From positions 1 to 64,000 of the forward strand of contig NZ_JAKYXC010000010.1 of assembly GCF_022538185.1 (NCBI RefSeq): a stretch of DNA of 64,000 bases, given 5' to 3'. The translations under genes and the position numbers were made by a program. The notes under the pieces are model-generated. The model was not told the origin of the DNA. It was given only the letters and a program-made list of their open reading frames with translations, and did no database searches. Shown here one piece after another: positions 1-8,300 of this stretch. This DNA is from Microbacterium sp. CFH 31415. Its GTDB lineage: Bacteria; Actinomycetota; Actinomycetes; Actinomycetales; Microbacteriaceae. The stretch's first letter is position 1. Each line of letters opens with the position of its first letter.

Positions 1-88
1 TGACCCGGGCTGAGGTCGGCTCCGCGCTCCGCGCACGCGAGACGTCACATCCGCGCCGAGACAGCGGGGGCGAGACGCCGTCTCGGCG
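1..88 (+). repeat. 88-bp direct repeat, left copy
   Basis: These 88 bases are identical and in the same orientation to 11383-11470. The right copy is the distal part of the terminator region behind the CoA-disulfide reductase gene. Identity stops abruptly inside one arm of a strong hairpin and is followed here by low-complexity G/C sequence. A duplicated terminator is possible, but a misassembled or mis-scaffolded end is more likely. Confidence 0.9.
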
Positions 89-249
89 GGGGTGCGCCGG
101 GGAGGCCGCGGGGGGCCCCCCCGCGGGGCCCACCGCCGGGGGGGGGGGGGCGTCTCCGCGCGCCGGCCCGCGGTCGCCCCCCGGGGGGGCCCGGGGGGGG
201 GGGGGGGGGGGGGGGGGCCGGCCCCCGCCCCCCACCCCGGGTGTGTGCG
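89..249. other. low-complexity poly-G/C stretch, probable sequencing artefact
   Basis: The stretch is made of long G runs and some C runs, including about 18 consecutive G near 200-217, unlike any other part of the window. It lies between the partial terminator repeat and the stop codon of the GH43 gene. Poly-G of this kind is typical of two-colour sequencing dropout at strong hairpins. No gene is visible. Confidence 0.75.
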
Positions 250-2676
250 TCAGCCGCAGCTGTGCGCGCCGTAGGCCGCCTCGACGACCCCGGTCAGCGG
301 TTCGCCGCCGACTGTCGCCGATGCCGACACGGTCGCGGCGCCCGCCGTGACCGTGGCCAGGCGCGTGGTGAACGCGTTCGAGACCGTCTTGCCGGCCGCG
401 ACCGTCACCGACTTCGAGCCGAACTCGGTCGCCACCGATGCGGTGACCGGAACGTCCTCGCCGTTGGTGACCTTGACCGTCAGCACCGACTTGCCCGCGA
501 CGCAGCGCGATGCCGCCTCGGCAGTGACGTCGAGCGTGCGCTCATCGGCCTCGGTGAACGACAGAGTGTCGAGCTCGAACAGGTCGCCGGTCCCACCGCT
601 GTAGGTGAAGAAGACGTCCTGGGTTCCCGTCGCGCCGGAGAGGTCCGCCGACAGCTCGGTCCACTCGCCGACCGCACCCGTCACCGGAACGGTGCCCACG
701 ACCGGCCCGGTCTCGCTGCCCGTGCGGACGGAGATGGATCCGCCCGCCTGGAGCGGCTTGACCTTGACCGTCACATCAGCGGCTCCGGCGTCGCCGAAGT
801 CGACCGACGACAGCGCGGTCCAGTCCCCGTTGTCGATGTCCTTCACGACGAGGTTCGGAGCCTCCGCGCCGAACTGCGCGGAACCGTTCGTGACCTTCTG
901 GGTCGCGATGCCCTTGCTCCAGCCGAACGTCTCGGCCTCGAAGGTGCGGAACGGATCGAAGTCGCGCACCTGCTGGACGCCGGCGTAGGTGCCCACGACC
1001 TGCTGGATGGTGCCGTCCGCGTTGAACGTCAGCTCCTGGATGTGCGGGCTGCGGTAGCCCTGGGTCGTGTTGCCGTTGATCCGCTTGTTGAGCGTGGGAG
1101 CGTGGTACGTGAAGTAGTACTTGCCCTCGAACTCGAAGACGGACTGGTGGTTGTTCCCGCCGGTGCCGGTCCCGAAGAACTGCGACTGGTTCGGGAAGAG
1201 CACCCCGACGTACTTCTCCTTCGGGAAGTTGGTCGGGCTGTCCGACATCATGTACGGAATCTGGCCTCCGCCCGGGTATCCGGGGAGCGGCGTCTGGTTG
1301 CCGCCGAAGTCGTTTCCGCCGAAGTGCGACGAGTAGGTCAGGTAGTACTTGCCCTCGCGCTCGAACACGTGCGCGGCCTCGAACGACACGGGGGTGTCGA
1401 CGACCATCGCCGAGCCCTTGGTGGTGACCATGTCGTCCTCGAGCTCGATGACCCGGATGTTCTTCGGGTTGTTGTAGCGCTCGGCCGCGGGCAGGCTCGT
1501 CGAGGCGGGACCGCCGCCGAAGTACAGGTAGTTCTTCCCGTCCTTGTCGACGAGCGGAGCCGGGTCGAACTTCCAAGCGACGTCCTCGGCGCCCGGCGTC
1601 GAGCCGTTGATCAGCGTGCTGGTTCGCTCGCTGATCCAGGGGCCGAGCGGGCTCTCACCCGTGATGACGTTGCTCGAGCCGCCGCCGTTGGCGTAGTAGA
1701 GGAAGTACTTCTCCTCACCATCCACGACCTTCTTCGCGAAGCCGGGAGCCCATGAGTTGCCGGTGAACGGCGCCACGCCCTGCGGGCCGGCCACCTGGAT
1801 CTCACCGTGGTCGGTCCAGTTCACGAGGTCCTCCGAAGAGATCAGCGTGATCTGGTTGATGTTGCCGTAATTGATCGACGGCGAGATGCCGGTGATCGGG
1901 TCGGGCGCGTACCCCTGCGTGTCGTTCGTCATGAACATGTAGACGCGGCCGTCCTCGGCATAGCCGAAGCCGTCGGCACCGAACTTGTGGCCGATCAGCG
2001 GGTTGTGCTCGCCGGGGAGCTTGCCGACGACCTCGATCGTCTTCGAGGGCGGCGGCGGCGGGGGCGTGCCGATCAGCGAGACGTCGTCGACGACGAAGTC
2101 CATGAGGTGCGTGTCGGGCGCCGCCGAGGGGTCGCTGGTCCACGGCGTCTCGATGAACAGACGGGCGGTCGCCACGCTCTGACCCGCAGGGACGGTGAAC
2201 GTCGAGTTGATGTAGCCCCACTGTCCGCGCGCCGGCGTCGTGCTGGCGAGGTTCGTGTAGGTGCCGCCGCCGTAGTGCATTGTTGCGAAGAACTGCTTCG
2301 TCGCGGGGCTGGCGGGATTGTCGTACTTCACCCGTGCCTTGATCGCGTACGTCTGGCCGGCCTGGATCTTGCCGCTCAGATCCTGCATCGGGCCCGAGCC
2401 GGTCGTCTGCCGCGCGGTGATCTTCACCGCAGATGCGCCCGAGAACGCGTCATTGACGATCGACAGGGTGCCGCCGTCCGTGCCGTTCCCGTTGTTGACG
2501 AACCAGCCGTCGAGGCCGGCCTCGAATCCGCCGTTGACGATGAGCTCTTCATCGGCGGCGGTCGCGGGAGCTGCGAGCCCGCTGACGATGAGCGCTGTCG
2601 CGGCGAGAGCCGCGCCCAGCACGCCGGCCATCCTGCGGCGCACCGCCGCACGATGTGTGATCTCCCTGGTGGTCAA
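250..2676 (-). CDS. secreted GH43 arabinofuranosidase-like enzyme (CBM4/22-like, GH43, CBM6, C-terminal Cys module)
   Basis: The 808-residue protein has a twin-Arg-rich N-terminus and a signal peptide ending near residue 41 (ATA-A-D). A CBM4/CBM22-like jelly roll (about 43-203) is followed by a proline linker, a GH43 five-bladed propeller (about 212-570), a CBM6-like domain starting at FEAETFGW (about 580-705) and a Cys-bounded C-terminal module (about 724-808). The GH43 block opens with HNPLIGHKFGADGF, close to arabinoxylan arabinofuranohydrolases of the XynD type, which also carry CBM6. The FEAAHVF segment holds the probable acid Glu. The start is a TTG preceded by GAGGAGGAG. It should remove arabinose side chains from arabinoxylan outside the cell; substrate is inference. 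A LacI-like operator overlaps its promoter. Confidence 0.88.
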   Translation of the reverse strand: MTTREITHRAAVRRRMAGVLGAALAATALIVSGLAAPATAADEELIVNGGFEAGLDGWFVNNGNGTDGGTLSIVNDAFSGASAVKITARQTTGSGPMQDLSGKIQAGQTYAIKARVKYDNPASPATKQFFATMHYGGGTYTNLASTTPARGQWGYINSTFTVPAGQSVATARLFIETPWTSDPSAAPDTHLMDFVVDDVSLIGTPPPPPPSKTIEVVGKLPGEHNPLIGHKFGADGFGYAEDGRVYMFMTNDTQGYAPDPITGISPSINYGNINQITLISSEDLVNWTDHGEIQVAGPQGVAPFTGNSWAPGFAKKVVDGEEKYFLYYANGGGSSNVITGESPLGPWISERTSTLINGSTPGAEDVAWKFDPAPLVDKDGKNYLYFGGGPASTSLPAAERYNNPKNIRVIELEDDMVTTKGSAMVVDTPVSFEAAHVFEREGKYYLTYSSHFGGNDFGGNQTPLPGYPGGGQIPYMMSDSPTNFPKEKYVGVLFPNQSQFFGTGTGGNNHQSVFEFEGKYYFTYHAPTLNKRINGNTTQGYRSPHIQELTFNADGTIQQVVGTYAGVQQVRDFDPFRTFEAETFGWSKGIATQKVTNGSAQFGAEAPNLVVKDIDNGDWTALSSVDFGDAGAADVTVKVKPLQAGGSISVRTGSETGPVVGTVPVTGAVGEWTELSADLSGATGTQDVFFTYSGGTGDLFELDTLSFTEADERTLDVTAEAASRCVAGKSVLTVKVTNGEDVPVTASVATEFGSKSVTVAAGKTVSNAFTTRLATVTAGAATVSASATVGGEPLTGVVEAAYGAHSCG

Positions 2677-2820
2677 GGTCTCCTCCTCATTGATCGATCA
2701 ACCTCGGTCCGCCTGCACCGCAGGAACGCGGGGGGATGTGGGGTGGGCAGTGATTTTCCCCTTGCCTCAGATCTGCTGAGCACTGCTGCGTGCGACCCGA
2801 CCCCAATGGCGGATTCTCGC

Positions 2821-2849
2821 ATGTTAGCGGTCACAGCAACCCGTGACAA
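2821..2849 (-). promoter_or_regulatory. promoter of the first GH43 gene with LacI-type operator
   Basis: On the minus strand a -35 TTGTCA (2844-2849) and a -10 TAACAT (2821-2826) are spaced by 17 bp. The imperfect palindrome TGTTAGCGGTCACA (2822-2835) covers the -10. The same promoter and operator layout recurs upstream of the second GH43 gene. One of the two LacI regulators at 6.0-8.2 kb is the likely binder. Confidence 0.7.
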
Positions 2850-2856
2850 TACCCAG

Positions 2857-2885
2857 TTGTTCGCGCTATCAAAGTCGTGCATGAT
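2857..2885 (+). promoter_or_regulatory. probable promoter of the sugar ABC importer operon
   Basis: TTGTTC (2857-2862) and CATGAT (2880-2885) are separated by 17 bp and lie about 60 bp before the lipoprotein start codon. The divergent GH43 promoter with its operator is immediately adjacent, so one repressor could control both directions. Confidence 0.45.
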
Positions 2886-2945
2886 CGAGGGAAGCCACGA
2901 GCGGCGCCCGTTCCCGTCGATCCCGCTCGACGCGAAGGAGCGTGC

Positions 2946-4286
2946 ATGGTCAGCATCGGATTCCGCGCGCGCCGCCGACTGGGGCGGTCGACACGCGGTC
3001 GCATCGCCGTGCCCGTGCGCGCCGTCTCCGCGTTCGCCCTCGCGGGTTCACTGCTGCTCTCCGGCTGCGCGGCGGCCCCTTCCGACGGACCGATGACCTT
3101 CTGGTCGTTCACGGGGATCCAGCAGGGCGAACAGGTCGAGGGGTACCTCGAAGCGCATCCGGGCGCCCGCATCGAACTCAGCGAAGTGGGCACCTCGGCC
3201 GAGACCGCCGACGCACTGACGGCGGCGCTCGCCGCAGGTCACGCGCCCGACCTGGTGCTGATCCAGGGCGACGATCTCCCACGCTTCCTCGAGGCCGAGG
3301 ACCGCTTCGTCGACCTGAGGGACTTCGGCGGTGACGACGTGGGCGGCGAGTACCTCGATTGGGCACGGGATGCCGCGACCACGGCCGGCGGGAAGGTCAT
3401 CGGCGTCCCCACCGACGTCGGCGGCATGGCGCTCGCGTACCGCGCGGACCTCTTCGCGGCGGCGGGGCTGCCCACCGACCCGGAGGAGGTGGCCGCGCTC
3501 TGGCCGACCTGGGAGGACTTCGTCGAGACCGGCATCCGATTCTCGGCGCGGTCCGACGTCGCGTTCGTCGACAACGTCTCGACCACCGTCTTCATCAACG
3601 CCGCCAACCAGCTGCCCGTCAAGTACTACGGCGACGACGGCGAGCTCGTCCACACGTCGAACTCGGGGCTCGAGCGCGCCTTCGACGTGGCGCTGCGCGC
3701 CCATGAGGCCGGCATCGGCGCCGGAGCCGCCGCGTTCACACCGGGCTGGTCGGCGGCCATGGCCCGCGGCGACTTCGCCGTGATGCCGGCTCCGTCGTGG
3801 ATGCTCCGCGTGATCAGGTCGACCGCTCCCGACACGCACGGGGCGTGGCGGATCACGTCGGTTCCCGGTGTCGCGGGGAACTGGGGCGGCAGCTATCTCG
3901 CGATTCCGGCCGGGGCGCAGCATCCCGAAGCCGCATGGGACTACATCGCCGCGACCCAGGCCCCCCGAGCACAGCTCGAGCACTTCGAATCGGGCGGTCC
4001 GCTGCCCGCCTCCCGGGAGCCCTACCTCCAGGACGCCTTCGCCTCATACGGTGACGACTTCTTCGGGCCGTCGCGGATCGGCGAGGTGCTCACCCGATCG
4101 ATCGTCGACATGCCGGCGGTGCGCCAGGGGCCGGCGTCGACCACCGTCGACACCGCCTTCGTGCAGACGCTCGCCGCCGTCGAGCAGGGCTCCATCCGAC
4201 CTGCGACCGCGTGGCGCTCCGCCCTCGACGCGATCGCCGTCGCTCTGCCGCCGTCGGCCGCGACCGACGTCGCGGACGACCGGTGA
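2946..4286 (+). CDS. sugar ABC transporter substrate-binding lipoprotein
   Basis: This 446-residue family-1 extracellular solute-binding protein would capture oligosaccharides outside the membrane and deliver them to the two permeases encoded next. An arginine-rich n-region, hydrophobic core and lipobox LSGC (Cys41) mark it as a lipoprotein. Mid-protein segments such as GVPTDVGGMALAYRADLF and the NWGGSYLAIP stretch are typical of the fold. ATG at 2946 is chosen because AAGGAG lies 5 nt upstream; an earlier in-frame ATG lacks one. The stop overlaps the next start by 4 nt. No ATPase gene is present, so a shared MsiK-type ATPase elsewhere is likely. It is divergent from the arabinofuranosidase gene, suggesting uptake of the released sugars. 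Confidence 0.9.
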   Translation: MVSIGFRARRRLGRSTRGRIAVPVRAVSAFALAGSLLLSGCAAAPSDGPMTFWSFTGIQQGEQVEGYLEAHPGARIELSEVGTSAETADALTAALAAGHAPDLVLIQGDDLPRFLEAEDRFVDLRDFGGDDVGGEYLDWARDAATTAGGKVIGVPTDVGGMALAYRADLFAAAGLPTDPEEVAALWPTWEDFVETGIRFSARSDVAFVDNVSTTVFINAANQLPVKYYGDDGELVHTSNSGLERAFDVALRAHEAGIGAGAAAFTPGWSAAMARGDFAVMPAPSWMLRVIRSTAPDTHGAWRITSVPGVAGNWGGSYLAIPAGAQHPEAAWDYIAATQAPRAQLEHFESGGPLPASREPYLQDAFASYGDDFFGPSRIGEVLTRSIVDMPAVRQGPASTTVDTAFVQTLAAVEQGSIRPATAWRSALDAIAVALPPSAATDVADDR

Positions 4287-5197
4287 TCGACCGGCCTCGC
4301 CTGCGGTGGGCATCCCGGTGGGACCCCGCGGCGCCCTACCTCTTCCTCGCGCCGTTCGCGCTGATCTTCGCGGTGTTCACGGTGCTCCCGTCGGTGGCCA
4401 CCTTCGTGCTCGCGTGGTGGCAGTGGGACCCTCTCGGCGCGCGCACGTGGGTCGGCGCCGCCAACTTCGAGCGCCTGGCCGCGGACCCGCGGTTCTGGAC
4501 CGCGACGACCAACACCCTCGCCATCGCCGCCGCGGCGACGATCGTGCAGGTGGGGATCGCCCTCGGTCTCGCGCATCTCGTCCATCGGGTGGCCGGTCGG
4601 GCGGTGGGAGCTCTGCGGGTCTCCCTGCTCGTCCCGTTCGTGACGTCGGGCGCGGCGGTCACGATCCTCGTCGCGCAGCTGCTGGACCGGGACTACGGGT
4701 CCGTGAACCGCCTGCTCGACGCGCTCGGGTACCCGCACGTGGATGTGCTGGCGCCGCCGTGGGGAGCGTGGGCGGTCGTCACCGGCATCGTTGTATGGCG
4801 CACCTTCGGGTTCACGACGCTGCTGATGCTGGCCGTGCTCAGCGCCACGCCGCGGGATGTGTTCCGGGCGGCGGAGCTCGACGGCGCCGGAGGGTGGGCT
4901 CAGTTCCGCCACCTCTCTCTCCCCCTGCTCGGGCCCGTCATCGCGTTCAGCGTGGTCACCTCCGTCACCGGGGCGCTGCAGCTCTTCACCGAGCCTCTCC
5001 TGCTGGACCCCACCGGCGTCACCTGCGGCCCAGCGCGCCAGTGCCAGACCCTCGCGCTGCTCGTGTACGAGGTCGGCTTCCGCGACTTCCAGTTCGGATA
5101 CGCGGCGGCAGTGGCCACCGCCGTGTTCGCGATCGCCGGCGCGGCCGTCGGCGCTGCTGCTCTGGTGGCCGGCCGTCGACTGGGGTGGACGACGTGA
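4283..5197 (+). CDS. sugar ABC transporter permease (MalF/UgpA type)
   Basis: This 304-residue inner-membrane permease has about six hydrophobic helices, beginning with PYLFLAPFALIFAVF. It carries the EAA-type cytoplasmic loop, visible as FRAAELDGAGGWAQFRHLSLP, which contacts the ATPase. GTG at 4283 overlaps the TGA of the lipoprotein gene (GTGA), implying translational coupling. It pairs with the following MalG-type permease. Confidence 0.9.
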   Translation: MIDRPRLRWASRWDPAAPYLFLAPFALIFAVFTVLPSVATFVLAWWQWDPLGARTWVGAANFERLAADPRFWTATTNTLAIAAAATIVQVGIALGLAHLVHRVAGRAVGALRVSLLVPFVTSGAAVTILVAQLLDRDYGSVNRLLDALGYPHVDVLAPPWGAWAVVTGIVVWRTFGFTTLLMLAVLSATPRDVFRAAELDGAGGWAQFRHLSLPLLGPVIAFSVVTSVTGALQLFTEPLLLDPTGVTCGPARQCQTLALLVYEVGFRDFQFGYAAAVATAVFAIAGAAVGAAALVAGRRLGWTT

Positions 5198-6021
5198 CAC
5201 GTTCCGCGCGGATAGAAGTCGCTGTCGTGGTGGCCGCGGCGATCGTGTGCTGGCTGCCGATCTGGTTCATGCTGGTGGTCGCCTCGCGCGACTCTGCGTC
5301 GGCGACGACCTTTCCTCCGCCGCTCCTCCCGGGTGGATCGCTCGTCGACAACGTCGGAACGGTCCTCGCGGCCGTGTCCTTCGGCCGGGCGCTGGTGAAC
5401 TCCGTCATCGTCGCGGGATGCGTCGCGCTGGGCGGTGCGCTGGTGTGCGCGCTGGCGGGATTCGCCTTCGCGAAGCTGAGCTTCCCCGGTCGACGCCCTC
5501 TGTTCATGCTCGTGATGCTCGGTCTGACGCTGCCCGTGCAGCTCGCGGTGATCCCGCAGTATCTGCTCGTCTCTGCGTTCGGCTGGGTCGACTCGCTCAC
5601 GGCGCTGATCGTTCCGGCGCTCGCGAGCGCCTTCGGGGTCTTCTGGATGCGCCAGTACATCGTGGCGACCCTGCCGGACGAGCTCCTCGATGCCGCCGCA
5701 CTTGATGGCTGCGGCACCGTGCGGACATTCCGCCACGTCGCCTGGCCACTCGTCAGGCCGGGAGCAGCGGTCCTCGCCGGCATCCTGTTCGTCACCACGT
5801 GGTGCGACTTCATGTGGCCGTTCATCGTGTTGCGCTCTCCTCGCGGGCAGACCGTCCAGGTCGCGCTTCGCGCGCTGCAGGGCGAGTACGGCGCCGACTA
5901 CGCCCTGGTGTTCACGGGTGCACTGCTCGCGACGGCGCCGATGATCCTGATGCTCGTCGTGGCGGGACGGCGCATCACGCGTGACGGGATCGCTCGCGCC
6001 CCGGCAATCACACGCCGCTGA
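5194..6021 (+). CDS. sugar ABC transporter permease (MalG type)
   Basis: The 275-residue second permease of the importer starts with GTG at 5194, overlapping the preceding TGA. Membrane segments begin with VAVVVAAAIVCWLPIWFMLVV. The EAA loop reads LLDAAALDGCGTVRTFRHVAWPL. The loop and helix count match MalG-type subunits. Its 3' end overlaps the convergent LacI gene by 14 nt, so no terminator fits between them. Confidence 0.9.
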   Translation: MTRSARIEVAVVVAAAIVCWLPIWFMLVVASRDSASATTFPPPLLPGGSLVDNVGTVLAAVSFGRALVNSVIVAGCVALGGALVCALAGFAFAKLSFPGRRPLFMLVMLGLTLPVQLAVIPQYLLVSAFGWVDSLTALIVPALASAFGVFWMRQYIVATLPDELLDAAALDGCGTVRTFRHVAWPLVRPGAAVLAGILFVTTWCDFMWPFIVLRSPRGQTVQVALRALQGEYGADYALVFTGALLATAPMILMLVVAGRRITRDGIARAPAITRR

Positions 6022-7048
6022 TCATCGACCGCTCTCCTCGGGCGCCGTCGTGGACCGGCGCGGTGCTCTGTCGCGCGACGAGCCGCGCACGAACCTGCAC
6101 CTCGGACGCGAGTTCGTCGTGCGCTGCCAGGAGACGAGCGACGACGGTCGCGGCGAGATCATCCCTGCGTGACGAGACGGTGGTGAGCGGCACTGCGGCA
6201 TGACGCGCGTCGGCGTGGTCCTCGAGACTCACGATGCTGAGGTCCCACGGCACTCGCACGCCACGCAGCCGCAGCCCCCGCACCGCGCCCAGCGCGAACG
6301 AGACCGTGGGCGCGAGCAGCGCGGTGCAGTCGGCGAAGGCTCCGGCATTCTGCCCGAGACGGAACCCTGCGTCGGCGTCGACGCCCGCTCCCGCGATCGA
6401 CCGGAGCCGGACACCCCGGACACCCGGGACACCGCACGCATGGTCGACGGGGCGTGCCGTATCCGCGCCCGCGAGCGCGATCCGGCGGTGGCCGAGCCCG
6501 GCCAGGTGCTCCACGGCCACGGCGACCCGGGCCGGCGAGTCGGCCGCGAGCGCGAGCATCCTGTTCCGTCCCGCCTTCGGCACCTCGGCATGCGTCGTCT
6601 CGGCCAGGGACCTCAGCCGCTCACGCGAGAGCGGGTCGGCCGCGATGAGCACGATCCCCGCCGTGCCGGGCTCACCGATGCGCGCGGCCGCGCTCGCGCG
6701 CGAACGCTCGTCGGCAGGGTCGACATCGACGATCGTCAGAGCAAGACCGGCCCGATGCGCCTGTCGGGCGACGGCGTCGACGAGCAGCCCCGACTCGCGC
6801 CATCCCTCCGCTGCCACCAGCGCGACGAGCTGCGGACGCACGCGGCCGGCGAGGGTGCGCGCCGACGCGTTCCGCTCGTACCCCATCCGCCCGGCGATCT
6901 CGAGCACGCGTCGCCGCGTAGCCTCGGTCATGCCGTCCTGCCCGTTCACCGCTCTCGACACCGTCGTGTGCGAGACGCCGGCGAGCCGTGCGATGTCGTA
7001 GATCGTCGGCGGATGCTGCCGCGTCAACTGCTGCCCGACCGCCATCAT
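6008..7048 (-). CDS. LacI-family transcriptional regulator
   Basis: This 346-residue repressor has an N-terminal helix-turn-helix plus hinge (TIYDIARLAGVSHTTVSRAVNG, about residues 15-36) and a periplasmic-binding-protein-like sensor domain. The start is placed at the first of two tandem ATGs (7048) because GGAG lies 7-10 nt upstream; the open frame extends further without a good site. The sensor domain is somewhat short and rich in Arg/Ala. It is convergent with the importer operon and divergent from a second LacI gene, so it probably senses a sugar moved by that importer. Confidence 0.85.
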   Translation of the reverse strand: MMAVGQQLTRQHPPTIYDIARLAGVSHTTVSRAVNGQDGMTEATRRRVLEIAGRMGYERNASARTLAGRVRPQLVALVAAEGWRESGLLVDAVARQAHRAGLALTIVDVDPADERSRASAAARIGEPGTAGIVLIAADPLSRERLRSLAETTHAEVPKAGRNRMLALAADSPARVAVAVEHLAGLGHRRIALAGADTARPVDHACGVPGVRGVRLRSIAGAGVDADAGFRLGQNAGAFADCTALLAPTVSFALGAVRGLRLRGVRVPWDLSIVSLEDHADARHAAVPLTTVSSRRDDLAATVVARLLAAHDELASEVQVRARLVARQSTAPVHDGARGERSMISGV

Positions 7049-7170
7049 GCTCACTCCAGACGCAACCGCGCAGGCAACGGGCGGCGCGAGCGGCCACCGT
7101 CTGTCCGCCGTGAGACGCGAGACGCAGCTAGAGTCGCAAGGTACCTCGGCACCGACCCGAACAGATCCGG

Positions 7171-8208
7171 ATGCAGCCACCGCCCCCTTCTCACGCGAAA
7201 CCGCATGTCACGATGCAGGATGTCGCGGACAGAGCCGGCGTCTCGGCGCAGACGGTGTCGAACGTGATCAACGGCCGCACCGAGCGCGTCGGCGCCGAGA
7301 CCATCGACCGCGTGACCAGAGTGATCGATGAGCTGGGATACCGGCTCAATCAGAGTGCCCGCTCGCTCCGGAAGGGACGGACCGGGATCGTCGGACTCGG
7401 ACTCCCGGTGCTCGCCTCCGAGTACTACAGCGAGCTTGCCGAACGCCTGTCGGTGCGATTCGCCGAGCGCGGCATCCGGCTCGTCGCCGAGAACACGGGC
7501 GGCGCGATGGCTGCCGAGGTGGAGTCCCTCGCGGCATCCCACCTCGAGACCTATGACGGCTTCATCCTCGCGATCGCAGCGAGCGAGTCGGTCGATCTCA
7601 ACCGTCTGCTGCCCACCAAGCCCATCGTGCTGCTCGGCGAGCGTGCGCTGTCCAGCCGATTCGACCACGTGCTGATGGACAACGTCGCGGGCGCGCGCAT
7701 GGCAACCGGACACCTCCTGGATCGGGGGTCGGAGTCGCTCGTCGCACTCGGCGGCGATAGATCGGGTCCGGAATCGGTGCAGACGCTGCGCACGCGCGGC
7801 TTCGACGAGGCCCACCGGGAGCGCGGCCTCGAGCCGCACCCGGAGCGGATCGTGAACGGCGGTCTCGACATGGCCGACGGGTACCGAGAGGTGTGCGCCC
7901 TGCTCGACCGCGGCGTCGGGTTCGACGGGATCTTCGCCCTCACCGACTCGTGTGCGCACGGCGCGCTGCGCGCGCTCGCCGACCGCCGGGTCCGCGTTCC
8001 GGCCGACGTCCAGGTCGTCGGATTCGACAACGTCCGGGCGAGCGCCTACACGACTCCGCGCCTGACGACGATCGAGCCCGGCAACGACGAGATGGCCGAC
8101 GAGATCGTCCGCGTCATGATGGCGCGGCTGCAGGCGGGCGCCGCGCCCGGCGAGCTGCACCGCAGCACGGCGCACGCCCGGCTCGTGGCGCGCGAGAGCA
8201 CGCGCTAG
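7171..8208 (+). CDS. LacI-family transcriptional regulator
   Basis: The 345-residue regulator has its DNA-binding head at residues 13-35 (VTMQDVADRAGVSAQTVSNVIN). A full-length sensor domain includes the usual LTDSCAHGALRAL and DVQVVGFDNV segments. It is transcribed away from the other LacI gene across 122 bp and faces the second GH43 gene, from which it is separated by a bidirectional terminator. It is the best candidate to bind the operator shared by both GH43 promoters, although this cannot be decided from sequence alone. Confidence 0.88.
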   Translation: MQPPPPSHAKPHVTMQDVADRAGVSAQTVSNVINGRTERVGAETIDRVTRVIDELGYRLNQSARSLRKGRTGIVGLGLPVLASEYYSELAERLSVRFAERGIRLVAENTGGAMAAEVESLAASHLETYDGFILAIAASESVDLNRLLPTKPIVLLGERALSSRFDHVLMDNVAGARMATGHLLDRGSESLVALGGDRSGPESVQTLRTRGFDEAHRERGLEPHPERIVNGGLDMADGYREVCALLDRGVGFDGIFALTDSCAHGALRALADRRVRVPADVQVVGFDNVRASAYTTPRLTTIEPGNDEMADEIVRVMMARLQAGAAPGELHRSTAHARLVARESTR

Positions 8209-8235
8209 AGCTTCCGCGGGGCCGCCGATGCCGCC

Positions 8236-8257
8236 CGCCCGCCGATGTCGGCGGGCG
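8236..8257. terminator. bidirectional hairpin terminator
   Basis: Perfect 10-bp arms CGCCCGCCGA and TCGGCGGGCG surround a 2-nt centre between the convergent LacI and GH43 genes. There is no clear T run, as is common in high-GC actinobacteria. Confidence 0.65.
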
Positions 8258-8300
8258 TGCCGATGGGGGGCCGCAGGACGCGACCCCCCACCGGCACGGG

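Noticed and set aside
3868..6021. 717-residue open frame ending in the MalG-type permease
   Set aside because: The first 440 residues are out-of-frame shadow of the lipoprotein and first permease; the true start is GTG 5194.
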